From NCBI GenBank assembly GCA_963777165.1, contig CAVZPO010000032.1, positions 24,838-88,837 of the forward strand: a DNA stretch of 64,000 nucleotides. Reading direction: 5' to 3'. The DNA comes from DYJB01 sp963777165 (GTDB lineage Bacteria > Chloroflexota > Anaerolineae > Anaerolineales > E44-bin32). The position numbers and the translations under genes were made by a program. The first letter of the stretch is position 1, and every line of letters begins with the position of its first letter. Under the pieces are notes generated by a model. It searched no databases, was not told the origin of the DNA, and worked only from the letters and a program-made list of their open reading frames with translations. This document shows positions 18,304 through 28,012 of this stretch, in pieces.

Positions 18304-20268
18304 TTACTTCGGCACCATCAGCCAGAGGACTCCCAGGTCGAGGCTCACGCGATAGTGTCTGAGCAATGGTGTGGCCACCTGCCGCGCCCAGACATCGTTC
18401 TCTTCTCCGAAGGTGTACTCCGAGCCGAGCAATCGGGTGTTCAGGGGTTCCGTGACGATCAGACCGAAGTGATGAGCCGCAAGGTCCGCCTCGAACGCTC
18501 CAAGGTAGGCGGCGTTCCCAGCCATGGCCATCTCCATCAGGTAGACCTTCTCGTAGTCCGGTTCCAGGGGCACCCCGATGTGCTCGAAAGCGACCAGATG
18601 CCGCTCGCTGATGAACAGGACTTCTTGTCCGTCGCCACTCGCCTGGCGGGCGGCTAGCGTGACGCGCGCCACCGTCGCTCGAGCACCCTCGAAATCAAGC
18701 GCTGGCCACGACGGCGTCGTGGCCAGCGCGAAAGCGACCGGGACGAGCACCCCCGCGCCGAGCATCGCCATCGAGGGGCGCCACCTTGCGGAAGGCTCCG
18801 CCGTCTCGGTCGCGACGGTGCCGAAGATGAGATAGACGTCCACGAAGAGCAGCAGGACCAGATATGCGTCGAGATTGTGCAGGTTGCCCCCGCCGCCGAT
18901 CTTGGCGCTGACGATCAACCCTCCTGCAAACAGCACTGCCAGCCCCCCCGCCAACCCCGCCCATCGGATCGGGTGGAGTGCGCGGGGACGATTGCGCGCC
19001 CAGAGGACGATGAGCAGGAGCGGGATGGCCGAAGCCAACAGAATTGCCGGCAGTACGCCTAGCGGATAGGTGGCGCTGGGGAACAGCCGGTACCAGAGCA
19101 GATCCGAGCTGAAGGACGAGGCGAACTCGGCCACCGGATTTCCCGAGACGGCGGCGTAGGCGCGGTTGGCAGCGATGGCGGTCAGCGCGCCGCCCACGGC
19201 GTAGGCCACGGGCCATCCGAGGTAGGTCAGAACCCGGCGACGGGTCGCCATCAGCGGCTGTTCCAGCAGGTAGAGGCTGATTGCCACCAGCGCCGGGACC
19301 GGATACCAGTTGACCCTGCTGATCCCCGCCCAGGCGGAAGCCAGGAGGACGGCGAGCAGCGTCCGCCATGGTCGGTCCTTCGAAGCCCCGACGAGGACGA
19401 TCAGAGCGCAAGGCAGCAGGTGATAGTAGACCGGCCCTTGCATCAGGAACAGGTAGCCGACGCCGATCAGCACAGCGCGCTCCAGCCGGTTTTCCAGCCG
19501 GGCCTTGCGCGCCAGCGCCATCGAAGTCCCGAAGGTGACACCGATCCAAAGGATCACTTGCCAGGCTCGGTGGGCCCACAGCGGCAGGTCCCCGAAGAGG
19601 AAGGGCACCGACTGCATCAGGTAGCGGCTGGGATGCAGGACCGGCAGCGGGACCGGCTGGCCGTAGAGCCGCGGGGCGAAGAAGAGCGAGGCGTTGTAGT
19701 AGCGGCTCGTCTCGGACCAGCCGAGCGACAGAGGGTAGGTTGAGACCGCCGGCAGGTAGCCGGCGAGCTGATGCACGACGGCCAGCGCTACGCCCGAGAA
19801 GGCGACGAGCAGAAGGAAGCGATCCCCCTTGCGCAAGCCGAGCAGCGCGACCGCTCCCAGCAATGCCAGCACCCACCACAACACGATCCGCATGCTGAGG
19901 GGCTCGAAGGCCTTCATCGCCAGCCGCGCCGTCATCAGAGGCAGCACCGGCAGCAGGAGGACAAAGACCAGCGCCCCGGCCCATCGCAGCGATGTACCGA
20001 TTGCTCGCACGCGCGCACCAGTTCGGCCCACGATCTGGGCGCCCGGTCCGCGGGACCAGATCCAGATCCCAAGCAGGGCGGCTCCCCCCAGGAGACTCCC
20101 GATGATGGCCGCCTGCCACTTGAGGGAAGTCTGGAGCGCACCAAGCCGGCGTGCGAGGTCAGTAAGGGCGAAAGCGTTCACGAGCAGCAGGCCGGCGGAG
20201 ACGCCCAGGATGCTGCGCGTCGTCCCCCCGGCCGATTCGTTCCGATCAGCCGCATCGTGTACGGTCAT
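18304..20268 (-). CDS. large multi-spanning membrane protein, unknown glycan function
   Basis: 654 residues starting at the ATG at 20268. About twelve hydrophobic segments run from residue 25 to 545, followed by a soluble tail of about 110 residues (EVLFISERHLVAFEHIGVPLEP onward). The first large loop has LSLGWSETSRYYNASLFF, with an acidic/Tyr-rich stretch at the place where GT-C enzymes keep their catalytic residues. I do not recognise a named family. Neighbours on both sides are similar membrane proteins, so a role in polysaccharide assembly is likely. Confidence 0.6.
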   Translation of the reverse strand: MTVHDAADRNESAGGTTRSILGVSAGLLLVNAFALTDLARRLGALQTSLKWQAAIIGSLLGGAALLGIWIWSRGPGAQIVGRTGARVRAIGTSLRWAGALVFVLLLPVLPLMTARLAMKAFEPLSMRIVLWWVLALLGAVALLGLRKGDRFLLLVAFSGVALAVVHQLAGYLPAVSTYPLSLGWSETSRYYNASLFFAPRLYGQPVPLPVLHPSRYLMQSVPFLFGDLPLWAHRAWQVILWIGVTFGTSMALARKARLENRLERAVLIGVGYLFLMQGPVYYHLLPCALIVLVGASKDRPWRTLLAVLLASAWAGISRVNWYPVPALVAISLYLLEQPLMATRRRVLTYLGWPVAYAVGGALTAIAANRAYAAVSGNPVAEFASSFSSDLLWYRLFPSATYPLGVLPAILLASAIPLLLIVLWARNRPRALHPIRWAGLAGGLAVLFAGGLIVSAKIGGGGNLHNLDAYLVLLLFVDVYLIFGTVATETAEPSARWRPSMAMLGAGVLVPVAFALATTPSWPALDFEGARATVARVTLAARQASGDGQEVLFISERHLVAFEHIGVPLEPDYEKVYLMEMAMAGNAAYLGAFEADLAAHHFGLIVTEPLNTRLLGSEYTFGEENDVWARQVATPLLRHYRVSLDLGVLWLMVPK

Positions 20269-20307
20269 GGCATTCCGCCCATCACCCCCACGCCCGGTGG
20301 CTGTCCA

Positions 20308-21936
20308 CTACGGCGGACACTCGCTCGGCGGGCTTGAGGGCAGCCAGAGATTGAGCACCTCGGGCATGAAGGGAACCTCGACCGTGGTGAGACGGTAGGC
20401 GCGACGGGCGGCGTAATCGTCGAGGGGATCCTCCAGGTTTCCACGCTGGCCGGGTTCGAACCCTTCGTTCTCCGTCTCCAGGCCGGTCAGGATGGCAGCC
20501 GGGCTGGATGACCCCAGCGCCGCTTCCAGGTCATCGGGCCCCACCCAGCCGACCAGGCGGCGATTTGCCTCGGGGATGATGTGGGCTACCCGCCAGGTGA
20601 AGGGCCCGGTCGCCAGTGCCTCGTAGGTGAGAAGCCCGCCTTCCATGGGCAGCAATGGCCCGAGAGTGAGGACACGTCCGCAGGGAATTTCGGCGGCCAA
20701 CTTCATGCCAAATCGATGCACTTGAACCGGGATCCACGTCTCCGGCGATTGTAATCGACGGAGGGACTCTGGATCCCAGGCTCCGCCCAGGATGCACACC
20801 AATGCCGCTAGCGCCGTTGTCACTTTGATCCATCGCCCCGGCCTTCCCTGGCCTGCCCTGGCGGCAGCGAAGGCCACGGTGAGAATGGCGAAGGGGACGC
20901 AGGCGAAGTAGTACTGGTACCAGGATGGGGTCGGGCCATACGCAGTCAAGAAGAGGAGCACGGCCGCCAGCGCGGTCAGCCCGATCACGTGCCGCTGCTG
21001 CGCCTCCTGACGTCGGCCGGCCAATGCGATGACCGACACGAGTACGAAGCCGACAAGCAGCGCGGTGTTCGCCGGGCGGGAGAGGACGGTCTCGCCAAAG
21101 TAGGCGACCTTGGCGAGCAGGGCATCGCCGGACCAATGCCTGAGGACCTCCCGATACTGGCTGTTGAGGATCGGATAGAGCACGTTCCCGTAACCGAACG
21201 CTTTGGTGTCCACGGCCAGCAACAGGGCCGCCGGCAGGCCGGCCAGCGCTGTACCGGCAAGGACCGCGCCCGCACGCGCCCAACGTTGACGCGTCGTCCC
21301 AGGGATGACCCAGGCAGAGACGACGAAGAGCGGGCACAGGATCGCCAGCGACAGGCGCACGCCGGCGGCCAGCCCGGACAGTATGCCGACCGCCAAGGCG
21401 CCCTGCCAACCTGCCGAACGATGAACAGCCCTCACTTGCAGCATCAGGGCAATCAAAGCGAGCGCAATCGCCCAATCGTGGTTCCACGCCTGGCCCGAGG
21501 TGTACGCGGTGATCGGATTGCTGACGAAAACCAGGACGGCCGTGGCCGCCGCTCCAGCCGCCAACCAGCGGCCCCGGTCCCGCCACTCCCGGCGCACCAG
21601 CAGCATGACGATCCCGGATGCCAACCAGCTTGCGACCCACGACACGAGCCGGGCTGACAGCAACAGGTAGGGCGAGAACCGAACCGCCAGCGCGTCGAGC
21701 GGGATCTGATACGGCATGTGGTGGTAGGGGAAGTCGCGGTAGGGGATCAGACCTGCCGTTGCCAGCCACCAGCCGGAGGCGACGAACTGATGCTCGTCAT
21801 GGCTGAATGGTTGCGCCATCGCCCGACTGAAGAGCAACAGGCCGGCGAGCAGGAAGAAACCAAGGGAGCCCAGAAGTTCGGCCCAATGGAGACGAACTCC
21901 GAACGTGGACCTTGGAAGATTCGTCGCAGGCTGCAT
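20308..21936 (-). CDS. family 39-like glycosyltransferase (GT-C membrane protein)
   Basis: 542 residues. One helix precedes an extracytoplasmic loop SHDEHQFVASGWWLATAGLIPYRDFPYHHMPY, whose acidic pair and following tyrosines fit the GT39/ArnT first loop (catalytic Asp/Glu). About ten more helices follow, then a soluble C-terminal domain from about residue 395. The expected donor is a polyprenyl-phosphate sugar and the acceptor a lipid-linked glycan or protein. It lies 24 bases downstream of the UPF0104-type gene in the same transcription direction. Confidence 0.7.
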   Translation of the reverse strand: MQPATNLPRSTFGVRLHWAELLGSLGFFLLAGLLLFSRAMAQPFSHDEHQFVASGWWLATAGLIPYRDFPYHHMPYQIPLDALAVRFSPYLLLSARLVSWVASWLASGIVMLLVRREWRDRGRWLAAGAAATAVLVFVSNPITAYTSGQAWNHDWAIALALIALMLQVRAVHRSAGWQGALAVGILSGLAAGVRLSLAILCPLFVVSAWVIPGTTRQRWARAGAVLAGTALAGLPAALLLAVDTKAFGYGNVLYPILNSQYREVLRHWSGDALLAKVAYFGETVLSRPANTALLVGFVLVSVIALAGRRQEAQQRHVIGLTALAAVLLFLTAYGPTPSWYQYYFACVPFAILTVAFAAARAGQGRPGRWIKVTTALAALVCILGGAWDPESLRRLQSPETWIPVQVHRFGMKLAAEIPCGRVLTLGPLLPMEGGLLTYEALATGPFTWRVAHIIPEANRRLVGWVGPDDLEAALGSSSPAAILTGLETENEGFEPGQRGNLEDPLDDYAARRAYRLTTVEVPFMPEVLNLWLPSSPPSECPP

Positions 21937-21960
21937 ACGCCTTCGCGCGCCGCGCGGCGA

Positions 21961-22941
21961 CTAGGCCGGCGGCACCTCTCGATGGGGCTCGCTCGGGGCG
22001 CCGTCCCCCCGAGATCCGGACGGTCCTTCGCGCGACAGGATGTCGGACAGGAACAGCGCACCGGGCAGGCTGGCCACGACTTCGACCGTCCGCAGGAGCA
22101 GCGCAGCGGCCAGCGCACCCGACAGGCTGACGCCCCCGACTTGCGAGTAGATCAACGAGGCTGAGACTTCCTGCAGTCCGAGCCCTCCAATCGAGATCGG
22201 GATCAACGTAATGAAATACACCAGACTCCACAGGCCCGTGGTATCCAGGAAGGAGATGTGTTCACCCAGGGAGTCGAAGAACAGCCACAACGCTGCGAAT
22301 TTCAAGAGCATGTAGAGCCACGTGCATCCGAGCGCGGCGAATAACCAACGCGGGCGCTTCAGCCACAGTGCCAGCGCTTCGAGCACGCCGCGGGTGGCGC
22401 GTACAACCCAATCGCGCAGCGCGGCCGGCCACGCCGCCACGCCCGCCAGCCTGATGCCGTAGGGCAGCCCGGCCGGCTGGTTCGTCCACCAGGCCAAGAA
22501 GGCAGGCAATCCCAGGGGGGCGGCGGTGATCATTCCACCCATCCCGACCAGCCGGTCGACGGCGATGGACGCGGCATACGTGGCCGATGGTCCGCCGAGG
22601 CGCAGTGCGCCGGCCAGCCGCACGACGTCGCCGCCTATGGTCGTCGGGAGGAAATTCGAAGCGAACAGACCGGCGAACGTCAGTCGAGTGGCGTCTCGCA
22701 CGCTGATCGGCGCATCTGCGCCGCGGAGCAACACCCACCAGCGGGCTACGACAGCCAGCCGGGAGAGGAGCGCCAGGACAATCGTCAGCGCCAGGGCCCA
22801 GGTAGGAACGCGCCTCAGGGAGTCAGCGATCTCCGCCCAGCTCTGCCGGCGGATCAGGAGGACGAGCAGCGCCAGCCCAAGCAGCGTACCGAGAACGCGC
22901 ACCGCCGCCCGGCGACGGCCGGACGGGGAGTCGGGCATCAT
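21961..22941 (-). CDS. UPF0104 / lysylphosphatidylglycerol-synthase-TM family protein
   Basis: 326 residues with about eight membrane helices. RLTFAGLFASNFLPTTIGGDVVRL is the signature of the UPF0104 (AglD/YbhN/MprF-TM) family, and IPISIGGLGLQEVSASLIY is the second conserved segment, near residues 245-263. Members are linked to lipid or lipid-linked-sugar translocation. The ATG at 22941 overlaps the GT2 stop (ATGA). Pairing with a DPM-like GT2 is common and suggests handling of polyprenyl-phosphate sugars. The actual substrate is unknown. Confidence 0.83.
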   Translation of the reverse strand: MMPDSPSGRRRAAVRVLGTLLGLALLVLLIRRQSWAEIADSLRRVPTWALALTIVLALLSRLAVVARWWVLLRGADAPISVRDATRLTFAGLFASNFLPTTIGGDVVRLAGALRLGGPSATYAASIAVDRLVGMGGMITAAPLGLPAFLAWWTNQPAGLPYGIRLAGVAAWPAALRDWVVRATRGVLEALALWLKRPRWLFAALGCTWLYMLLKFAALWLFFDSLGEHISFLDTTGLWSLVYFITLIPISIGGLGLQEVSASLIYSQVGGVSLSGALAAALLLRTVEVVASLPGALFLSDILSREGPSGSRGDGAPSEPHREVPPA

Positions 22942-23891
22942 GCGGACGGGCCGGGCCGGTTGAGCACCCGCCGGATGGTGTAGGTGAGCTTGGCCTGCGA
23001 TTCGTGATACGTCCGGGCCAGCAATTCGGCGAGCAGCCCGAGCACGACCGACTGCATCCCCAGGATGAACAGCATGACCACGAGGAGCAGCAGCGGCGAT
23101 CGGATTAGGTGTTCGTCGTACAGGACTCGCCGCACCGCCAGTACAACCAGGAGGAGCAAGCTGGCCAGGTCGAGCAGAATGCCCAACCCGCCGAACAGGT
23201 AGATCGGCTTGTTGGCGTAGCTGATCAGAAACTTGACCGTGAACAGGTCGAGGATCACCTTGAAGGTGCGCTCCAGGCCGTACTTGGCCTTGCCGCGCAG
23301 GCGCGGCCTGTGCCTCACCGGCACCTCGATGATGCGCGCCCCCACCGCGCCGGCATAGGCAGGGATGAAGCGGTGCATCTCCCCATACAGGCGGAATCCC
23401 TGGAGCACCTCGCGGCGGTAGGCCTTGAGGGTGCAGCCGTAGTCATGCAGCCGGACGCCGGTCACGCGCGAGATCAGAGCATTGGCCAGGCGTGAGGGGA
23501 GCGTGCGGGTCAGGAAGCTGTCCTTGCGGTCCTTGCGCCATCCGGAGACGACGTCGTACCCCTCCTGGATCTTGCCCACCAGCATGGGGATGTCCGCCGG
23601 GTCCTCCTGCAAGTCGGCGTCGATCAGGACGATCACGTCGCCGGAGGAAGTATCGATCCCGGCAGCGATGGCCGCCGTCTGCCCGAAGTTGCGTCGGAAC
23701 TCGACGATGCACGTATGCTGCGGATCGCCGGCCGCCAGCGCCTCCAGCCTGGCCACCGTCCCGTCGGTCGAGCCGTCATCGACCAAGATGAGTTCGTAGT
23801 CGTAGGACGTCAGCGCCGCCTGCAGGGCGGCGTGCATCTCATCGACGTTCTCGACCTCATTGAAGATCGGGATGATCACGGAGAGCTTCAA
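22938..23891 (-). CDS. family 2 glycosyltransferase, polyprenyl-phosphate sugar synthase type
   Basis: 317 residues. The GT-A domain shows SVIIPIFNEVENV (4-16), DDGSTDGT and DADLQEDP (metal site), then SGWRKDRKDS, which is characteristic of the DPM1/ArnC/GtrB group. Two C-terminal membrane helices (about 230-255 and 268-295) anchor it. It would load a sugar from a nucleotide donor onto polyprenyl phosphate and so supply the donor for the GT-C proteins nearby. It begins at the ATG at 23891, 40 bases after gmd. Confidence 0.88.
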   Translation of the reverse strand: MKLSVIIPIFNEVENVDEMHAALQAALTSYDYELILVDDGSTDGTVARLEALAAGDPQHTCIVEFRRNFGQTAAIAAGIDTSSGDVIVLIDADLQEDPADIPMLVGKIQEGYDVVSGWRKDRKDSFLTRTLPSRLANALISRVTGVRLHDYGCTLKAYRREVLQGFRLYGEMHRFIPAYAGAVGARIIEVPVRHRPRLRGKAKYGLERTFKVILDLFTVKFLISYANKPIYLFGGLGILLDLASLLLLVVLAVRRVLYDEHLIRSPLLLLVVMLFILGMQSVVLGLLAELLARTYHESQAKLTYTIRRVLNRPGPSA

Positions 23892-23931
23892 GTCGTGTCC
23901 CCTTCCCCGCCGCCCGGACGCTGCCCGGGGG

Positions 23932-25017
23932 TTAGTCGACGCGCGAGCCGTTGCTCTGCAGGACGGCCGTCACACCGGTGTGCCACTGGTGCCAGTCGCC
24001 AAACTTGTCCTTCAAGATGCGCACGCCTTCGCCGATGGGGGTTTGCCCGATCGACTGCAAGTCGGCGTCGACCATGATGCGCACCAGCTCCCGGAAGGTC
24101 ACCTTCGGGGACCAGCCGAGCATGCGATGCGCTTTGGAGGCATCCGCCTGAAGGAAGTCGACCTCGGTCGGCCGGAAATAGCCTTTATCGATCTCGACGT
24201 GCTCGTGCCAGTCCAACCCGGCGTAGCCGAAGGCTTCTTCGACCAGCTCCCGAACGCTGTGCGCTTCGCCGGTGCCGAGGACGAAGTCGTCCGGGGCGCC
24301 GAGCTGCAGCATGCTCCACATCGCCTCCACGTACTCCGGGGCGTAGCCCCAGTCGCGTTTGGACTCGAGGTTTCCCAGGAACACTTTCTTCTGAATCCCG
24401 GCGCGGATCCGCGACACAGCCCGCGTGACCTTGCGCGTAACGAACGTCTCACCCCGTCGCGGGCTCTCATGGTTGAACAGGATGCCGTTGGTGGCGAACA
24501 GGCCGTACGCCTGGCGACAATTGACTGTCATCCAGTACGAGTACACCTTGGCGATCGCGTACGGGCTGCGAGGCTGGAAGGCGGACATCTCGCTCTGCGG
24601 TGGCGCGGCGCTGCCAAACATCTCGCTCGACGAGGCCTGGTAGAAGCGCGCCGGCACGCCGCTGCGCCGGATGGCCTCCAGGATGCGCGTCGTCCCCAGG
24701 CCCGTCACGTCCCCGGCGTACTCGGGGATCTCGAAGCTCACCTTGACGTGCGACAGCGCCCCCAGGTGGTAGATCTCGTCCGGGCGCACGTTGTAGATCA
24801 GATTGGTCAACTGCTCGGCGTTGGTCAGGTCCCCGTAGTGCAGGAAGAGCTTCGCTGCCGGATCGTGCGGGTCCTGGTAGATGTGCTCGATCCGCTCGGT
24901 GTTGAACGTGCTCGCCTTGCGGATCATGCCATGGACTTCGTAGCCCTTGGCGAGCAACAGCTCGGCCAGATACGACCCATCCTGACCTGTAATTCCGGTG
25001 ACCAGTGCCTTGGGCAT
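23932..25017 (-). CDS. gmd: GDP-mannose 4,6-dehydratase
   Basis: 361 residues, the usual size. It has GITGQDGSYLAE (8-19), the catalytic SSE (130-132) and Y153/K157 in SPYAIAKVYSYW. NHESPRRGETFVTRKVTRA is the GDP-mannose-binding segment. It converts GDP-D-mannose to GDP-4-keto-6-deoxy-D-mannose, the substrate of fcl at 11591-12574. It is the first gene after the second regulated promoter (25054-25094), and GT2, UPF0104 and GT-C genes follow. Expression is probably co-ordinated with the fcl block. Confidence 0.95.
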   Translation of the reverse strand: MPKALVTGITGQDGSYLAELLLAKGYEVHGMIRKASTFNTERIEHIYQDPHDPAAKLFLHYGDLTNAEQLTNLIYNVRPDEIYHLGALSHVKVSFEIPEYAGDVTGLGTTRILEAIRRSGVPARFYQASSSEMFGSAAPPQSEMSAFQPRSPYAIAKVYSYWMTVNCRQAYGLFATNGILFNHESPRRGETFVTRKVTRAVSRIRAGIQKKVFLGNLESKRDWGYAPEYVEAMWSMLQLGAPDDFVLGTGEAHSVRELVEEAFGYAGLDWHEHVEIDKGYFRPTEVDFLQADASKAHRMLGWSPKVTFRELVRIMVDADLQSIGQTPIGEGVRILKDKFGDWHQWHTGVTAVLQSNGSRVD

Positions 25018-25053
25018 TCGACGCTCCAGACGGCGCGAGCAGTCTGCGCCAAT

Positions 25054-25094
25054 ATTCAGTGCCTGAATTATACCTTGGGGGGCGACTGCGTCAA
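25054..25094 (-). promoter_or_regulatory. sigma-70-type promoter with overlapping inverted-repeat operator (gmd unit)
   Basis: Read on the minus strand: TTGACG (25094-25089), a 16-base spacer, TATAAT (25072-25067). The inverted repeat ATTCAG-N3-CTGAAT lies at 25054-25068. It matches the promoter at 13199-13239 in box sequence, spacer length and repeat; only two of 24 bases differ from the -10 box onward. The -35 box lies inside the 3' end of the preceding membrane-protein gene, whose stop codon falls in the operator. This marks a separately controlled internal unit starting with gmd. Confidence 0.8.
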
Positions 25095-26662
25095 GCGCCC
25101 CGCCCTGCGGCGCAGGTAGTCCCGCCCAATGAAGAGCCCAAGCAGGCCGACCGTAGCCGCCACCAGCCCGATCAGCGTTCGGCTGAGGCCGAGTTGCGGC
25201 AGCCCCCAGTAGCGTCCGGCATACCACCACAGGACCAGCAGCAGATCGACGAGTTCGATCAACGCCACTCGTCCCAGCCACGGACTGTGTGTCTCCCAAC
25301 TCTCCACCCAGGTCCAGGCAGCCAGGAGCATCTGCGCGGAGAGCAGGACGGCCCGGTAGCGCGGGTTGTCCCACTGCAGTGAACTGGCGCGCATCGCCGC
25401 CGCCAGCGCGCTGACGAGTCACGATCACCAGCAGGTAGACCTGGATCTCGCGCCACTTCCGGCGCTGCACGAGGAGCAGCAGGGCTCCGATCAGGAACGG
25501 GATCAGTACGGTCCAGCCCGCGGCCCGCAACACAGCGATCGTCCACCACACGGGGTTGGACGCATCCGCCAGGGCTGCCGGCAGAAGCGGCAGGAGCAGC
25601 CCGTAGACCTGTGATCACAGGCATCTGCGCCCAGGCGGGAAACATCTTGAGGAAGAAGCCGATGATCGGCGAGCCTTCGATGAGCAGGCTCGTTCTCCAG
25701 GCGTCGGTTGCATGCGTCCACCAACCCACCAGGGCGTCCACGCCCAGGCCGCTGAGATCGCCGATCGAGGACCAGGCGCGCACCATCAGGAACAATCCCG
25801 CCAACGCCAGGCATCCCGCCACGGCCAGGGCCAGCCAGCGGCCCTTCAACTTCGACCTGCCCTCCCACAGCCATGCTCCGAGCAGCGCCACGAGCAATCC
25901 CAGCGCAAAGGGCGGCGAGAGCGGCAAGGCGATGAGAAACGCAGCCGCCATCCAGGCCAGGCCGCTTCGGCGCTGACTCTGGCGCTCGATCGCATACCCG
26001 TAGAAACCCATGGCGTACAGGGCGATCAAGAACGGCTCGCGCATCTGCGAACTGCCCAGCAGAACCGACTCCGGGTAGAGCGCCATGCCCCAGGCGGCCA
26101 GGCCAGCCACGCGATCGCCCATCGCCGCACGCCCGAACGCCCAGGTGAAGAGCACGCCGAGCGCCGAGGCCAGTGCGGCCAGCTCGACCATCAGGAGCGG
26201 GCGATGCGCGTCCGGACTCACCATTCGGTACAGCCCGGCGCTGAAGGTCACCATCCCGAGATACTGATCACTGGTCGTGCGCGCCGCAGCCAGGCCGGGC
26301 CCTGGATCCTGCATGCGCGAGATGTTCCAGGCATCGGTGTCGCGTTTGTACGCATCCTCGTAGACGTAGCCCGCCTGCTGCGAATTGGTCGGGTATCCGA
26401 GGACAGGCAGCACGCGAATTAGCAGGCTGCCGACTGCCAGGCGAAGCCCCAGCGCAACGAGTACGGCGGCGAGGACGCCCGCCGGCGCCCCTCGGCCAAC
26501 CGATCCGAGCGCCGCGACCAACAGCGCGGCACAGGCCGCGGCCACTGCGCCGTAGGCCAGCCATGCCCGGACTGCATCCCCGCGGGGATCGACGATCGTC
26601 AGCCCCGTCGCCGCGATCCCGGCCCCGGCCAATGCCAGCCACCATCGGGTGCGTGCTCTCAC
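25068..26662 (-). CDS. multi-spanning membrane protein, GT-C-like, two frameshifts
   Basis: About 530 residues after repair, starting with GTG at 26662. An early loop reads YKRDTDAWNISRMQDPG, an acidic stretch where GT-C enzymes place their active site, and about ten helices follow. The frame changes near 25614 (MFPAWAQMPVI, then VYGLLLPLLPAALADASNP) and again near 25418 (VYLLVIVT, then SALAAAMRASSLQWDN). Both fit one extra base. It ends with helices and the TAA at 25068, inside the gmd operator. The function is probably glycosyl transfer or polymerisation; no specific family is recognised. Confidence 0.6.
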
Positions 26663-26668
26663 CGCGCC

Positions 26669-28012
26669 TCAGCCTCCCCACCGCGTGATCGATTCCACCA
26701 AAGCATACGCCATTCGGGCGACGACGTAGAGGACCAGCATCTGCGCCGGCACCAGGAAGCGCGCGTTATCGCCGTGTTCGAACAGCGTCTGCAGCACCGA
26801 GCTCACCCACACCGTCCCCGCCGCGGCCAGCATGTGGCGATCGAACCCAAGCCGAAGGCGGGCCCGCCGGGAGAGCGTCACGGCGGCCGTACCCAGCAGG
26901 AACAGGCCATTGGCAAGCAACGAGAGCAAGCGTCCGGCCGTCGCCCACACGGACAGGCTACCGCGGATCGCGGCTGATTCGATCGCCTCGGGCGACCACC
27001 ACACCGGCGCTTTCCAGAAATCGACCCAGCCTTCGGCCACGCTCCTGGCATACCACCAGGGGTGCTCGCGGATCAACTGCAGCGACAGGCGCTGAATTTC
27101 ACGCGAGAGATCGTAGAAGCCCAATCCAGAGACGCGGCTGAGCTCCGGGATCGCATCCCAGATGGTGTTGGACTGATCGCCGCGCGCGGCGATGCGCTCA
27201 TCGCGCAGCCGCACATACGTGTCCCGGATCGGGGCGGCGCTGTCCGGCAAATACTCGAAGTACGAGCCGGTATGCTGGATCAGCCCGAAACCGGTCACCA
27301 CGGTTGGGGAGATCATCCCGTAGCTGGAGTAAATGAACCACAGCCAGCCTCCAAGGAGCAGCACCGGGCCCGGCACAAAGGCCGCGAGCCGCGCGACGCG
27401 CCGGCGGGTGCCATCCACGGAAGTCGCCCACATGAAGGGCAGCAGCCATACTGGTAGGTAGAAGTACACCGGCCGAACCAGCCCGGGGAGCGCGCTGACG
27501 ATTCCCAGGAGCATCGCCCATAGCACCTCGGCCGCCCGTCTTCCGGCAAGTTGGATCTCGGCGAGCAAGGCCATGCTCAGCACCAACGTGAAGGTTGTCA
27601 GCGTCTCGGCCAGCAGATTGGCTTCGAAGAAGAACTGCCCGGGAATCAAGTCGTAGGCGAGACCGACGGCGAGACCGAGGCCCACGCTCCGCGTCATGCG
27701 CAGCGTCATCCAGAACAAAAGCAGCGAGATCGCCAGGCCGAGCCCAAGCTGCAGCGCGTAGATGGATCGCGGGGCGCCGCCGGCCAAGGCGGTGAAAGCC
27801 GGGTAACCGGGGACGCGTCGGCCATCGAGCCCATGCAGTGTCCACCGGCTCAACACCTGACCGAGACGCAGGTAAGCTCCGGTGTCGTTGTACTCAACCG
27901 GCGGATAGCCGGCCCACAACAGCACGCGTTCGGCCAGGCCAATGGCGGCCAGCAGCCCGCCTGCGATCCACGTGTTCTTGCCCGGTCGAGTGTGGCGGAC
28001 AGACTCAGCCAT
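26669..28012 (-). CDS. family 39-like membrane glycosyltransferase
   Basis: 447 residues with about ten membrane helices. The first loop VEYNDTGAYLRLGQVLSRW has the acidic residue expected of the GT-C fold, and RRVPGYPAFTAL follows as in many PMT-like proteins. A second loop around residues 255-345 carries the soluble part. I chose the ATG at 28012 (MAESVRHTRPGK), which overlaps the GT4 stop by eight bases, over an upstream ATG at 28102 that would overlap the GT4 gene by nearly 100 bases. Confidence 0.65.
   Translation of the reverse strand: MAESVRHTRPGKNTWIAGGLLAAIGLAERVLLWAGYPPVEYNDTGAYLRLGQVLSRWTLHGLDGRRVPGYPAFTALAGGAPRSIYALQLGLGLAISLLLFWMTLRMTRSVGLGLAVGLAYDLIPGQFFFEANLLAETLTTFTLVLSMALLAEIQLAGRRAAEVLWAMLLGIVSALPGLVRPVYFYLPVWLLPFMWATSVDGTRRRVARLAAFVPGPVLLLGGWLWFIYSSYGMISPTVVTGFGLIQHTGSYFEYLPDSAAPIRDTYVRLRDERIAARGDQSNTIWDAIPELSRVSGLGFYDLSREIQRLSLQLIREHPWWYARSVAEGWVDFWKAPVWWSPEAIESAAIRGSLSVWATAGRLLSLLANGLFLLGTAAVTLSRRARLRLGFDRHMLAAAGTVWVSSVLQTLFEHGDNARFLVPAQMLVLYVVARMAYALVESITRWGG

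Noticed and set aside
20450..20475. GGTTCGAACCC, resembling a tRNA T-loop
   Set aside because: It lies inside a well-supported coding frame and no other tRNA parts flank it.
23860..25119. 419-codon plus-strand open frame opposite gmd
   Set aside because: Antisense to gmd, with no recognisable domain.
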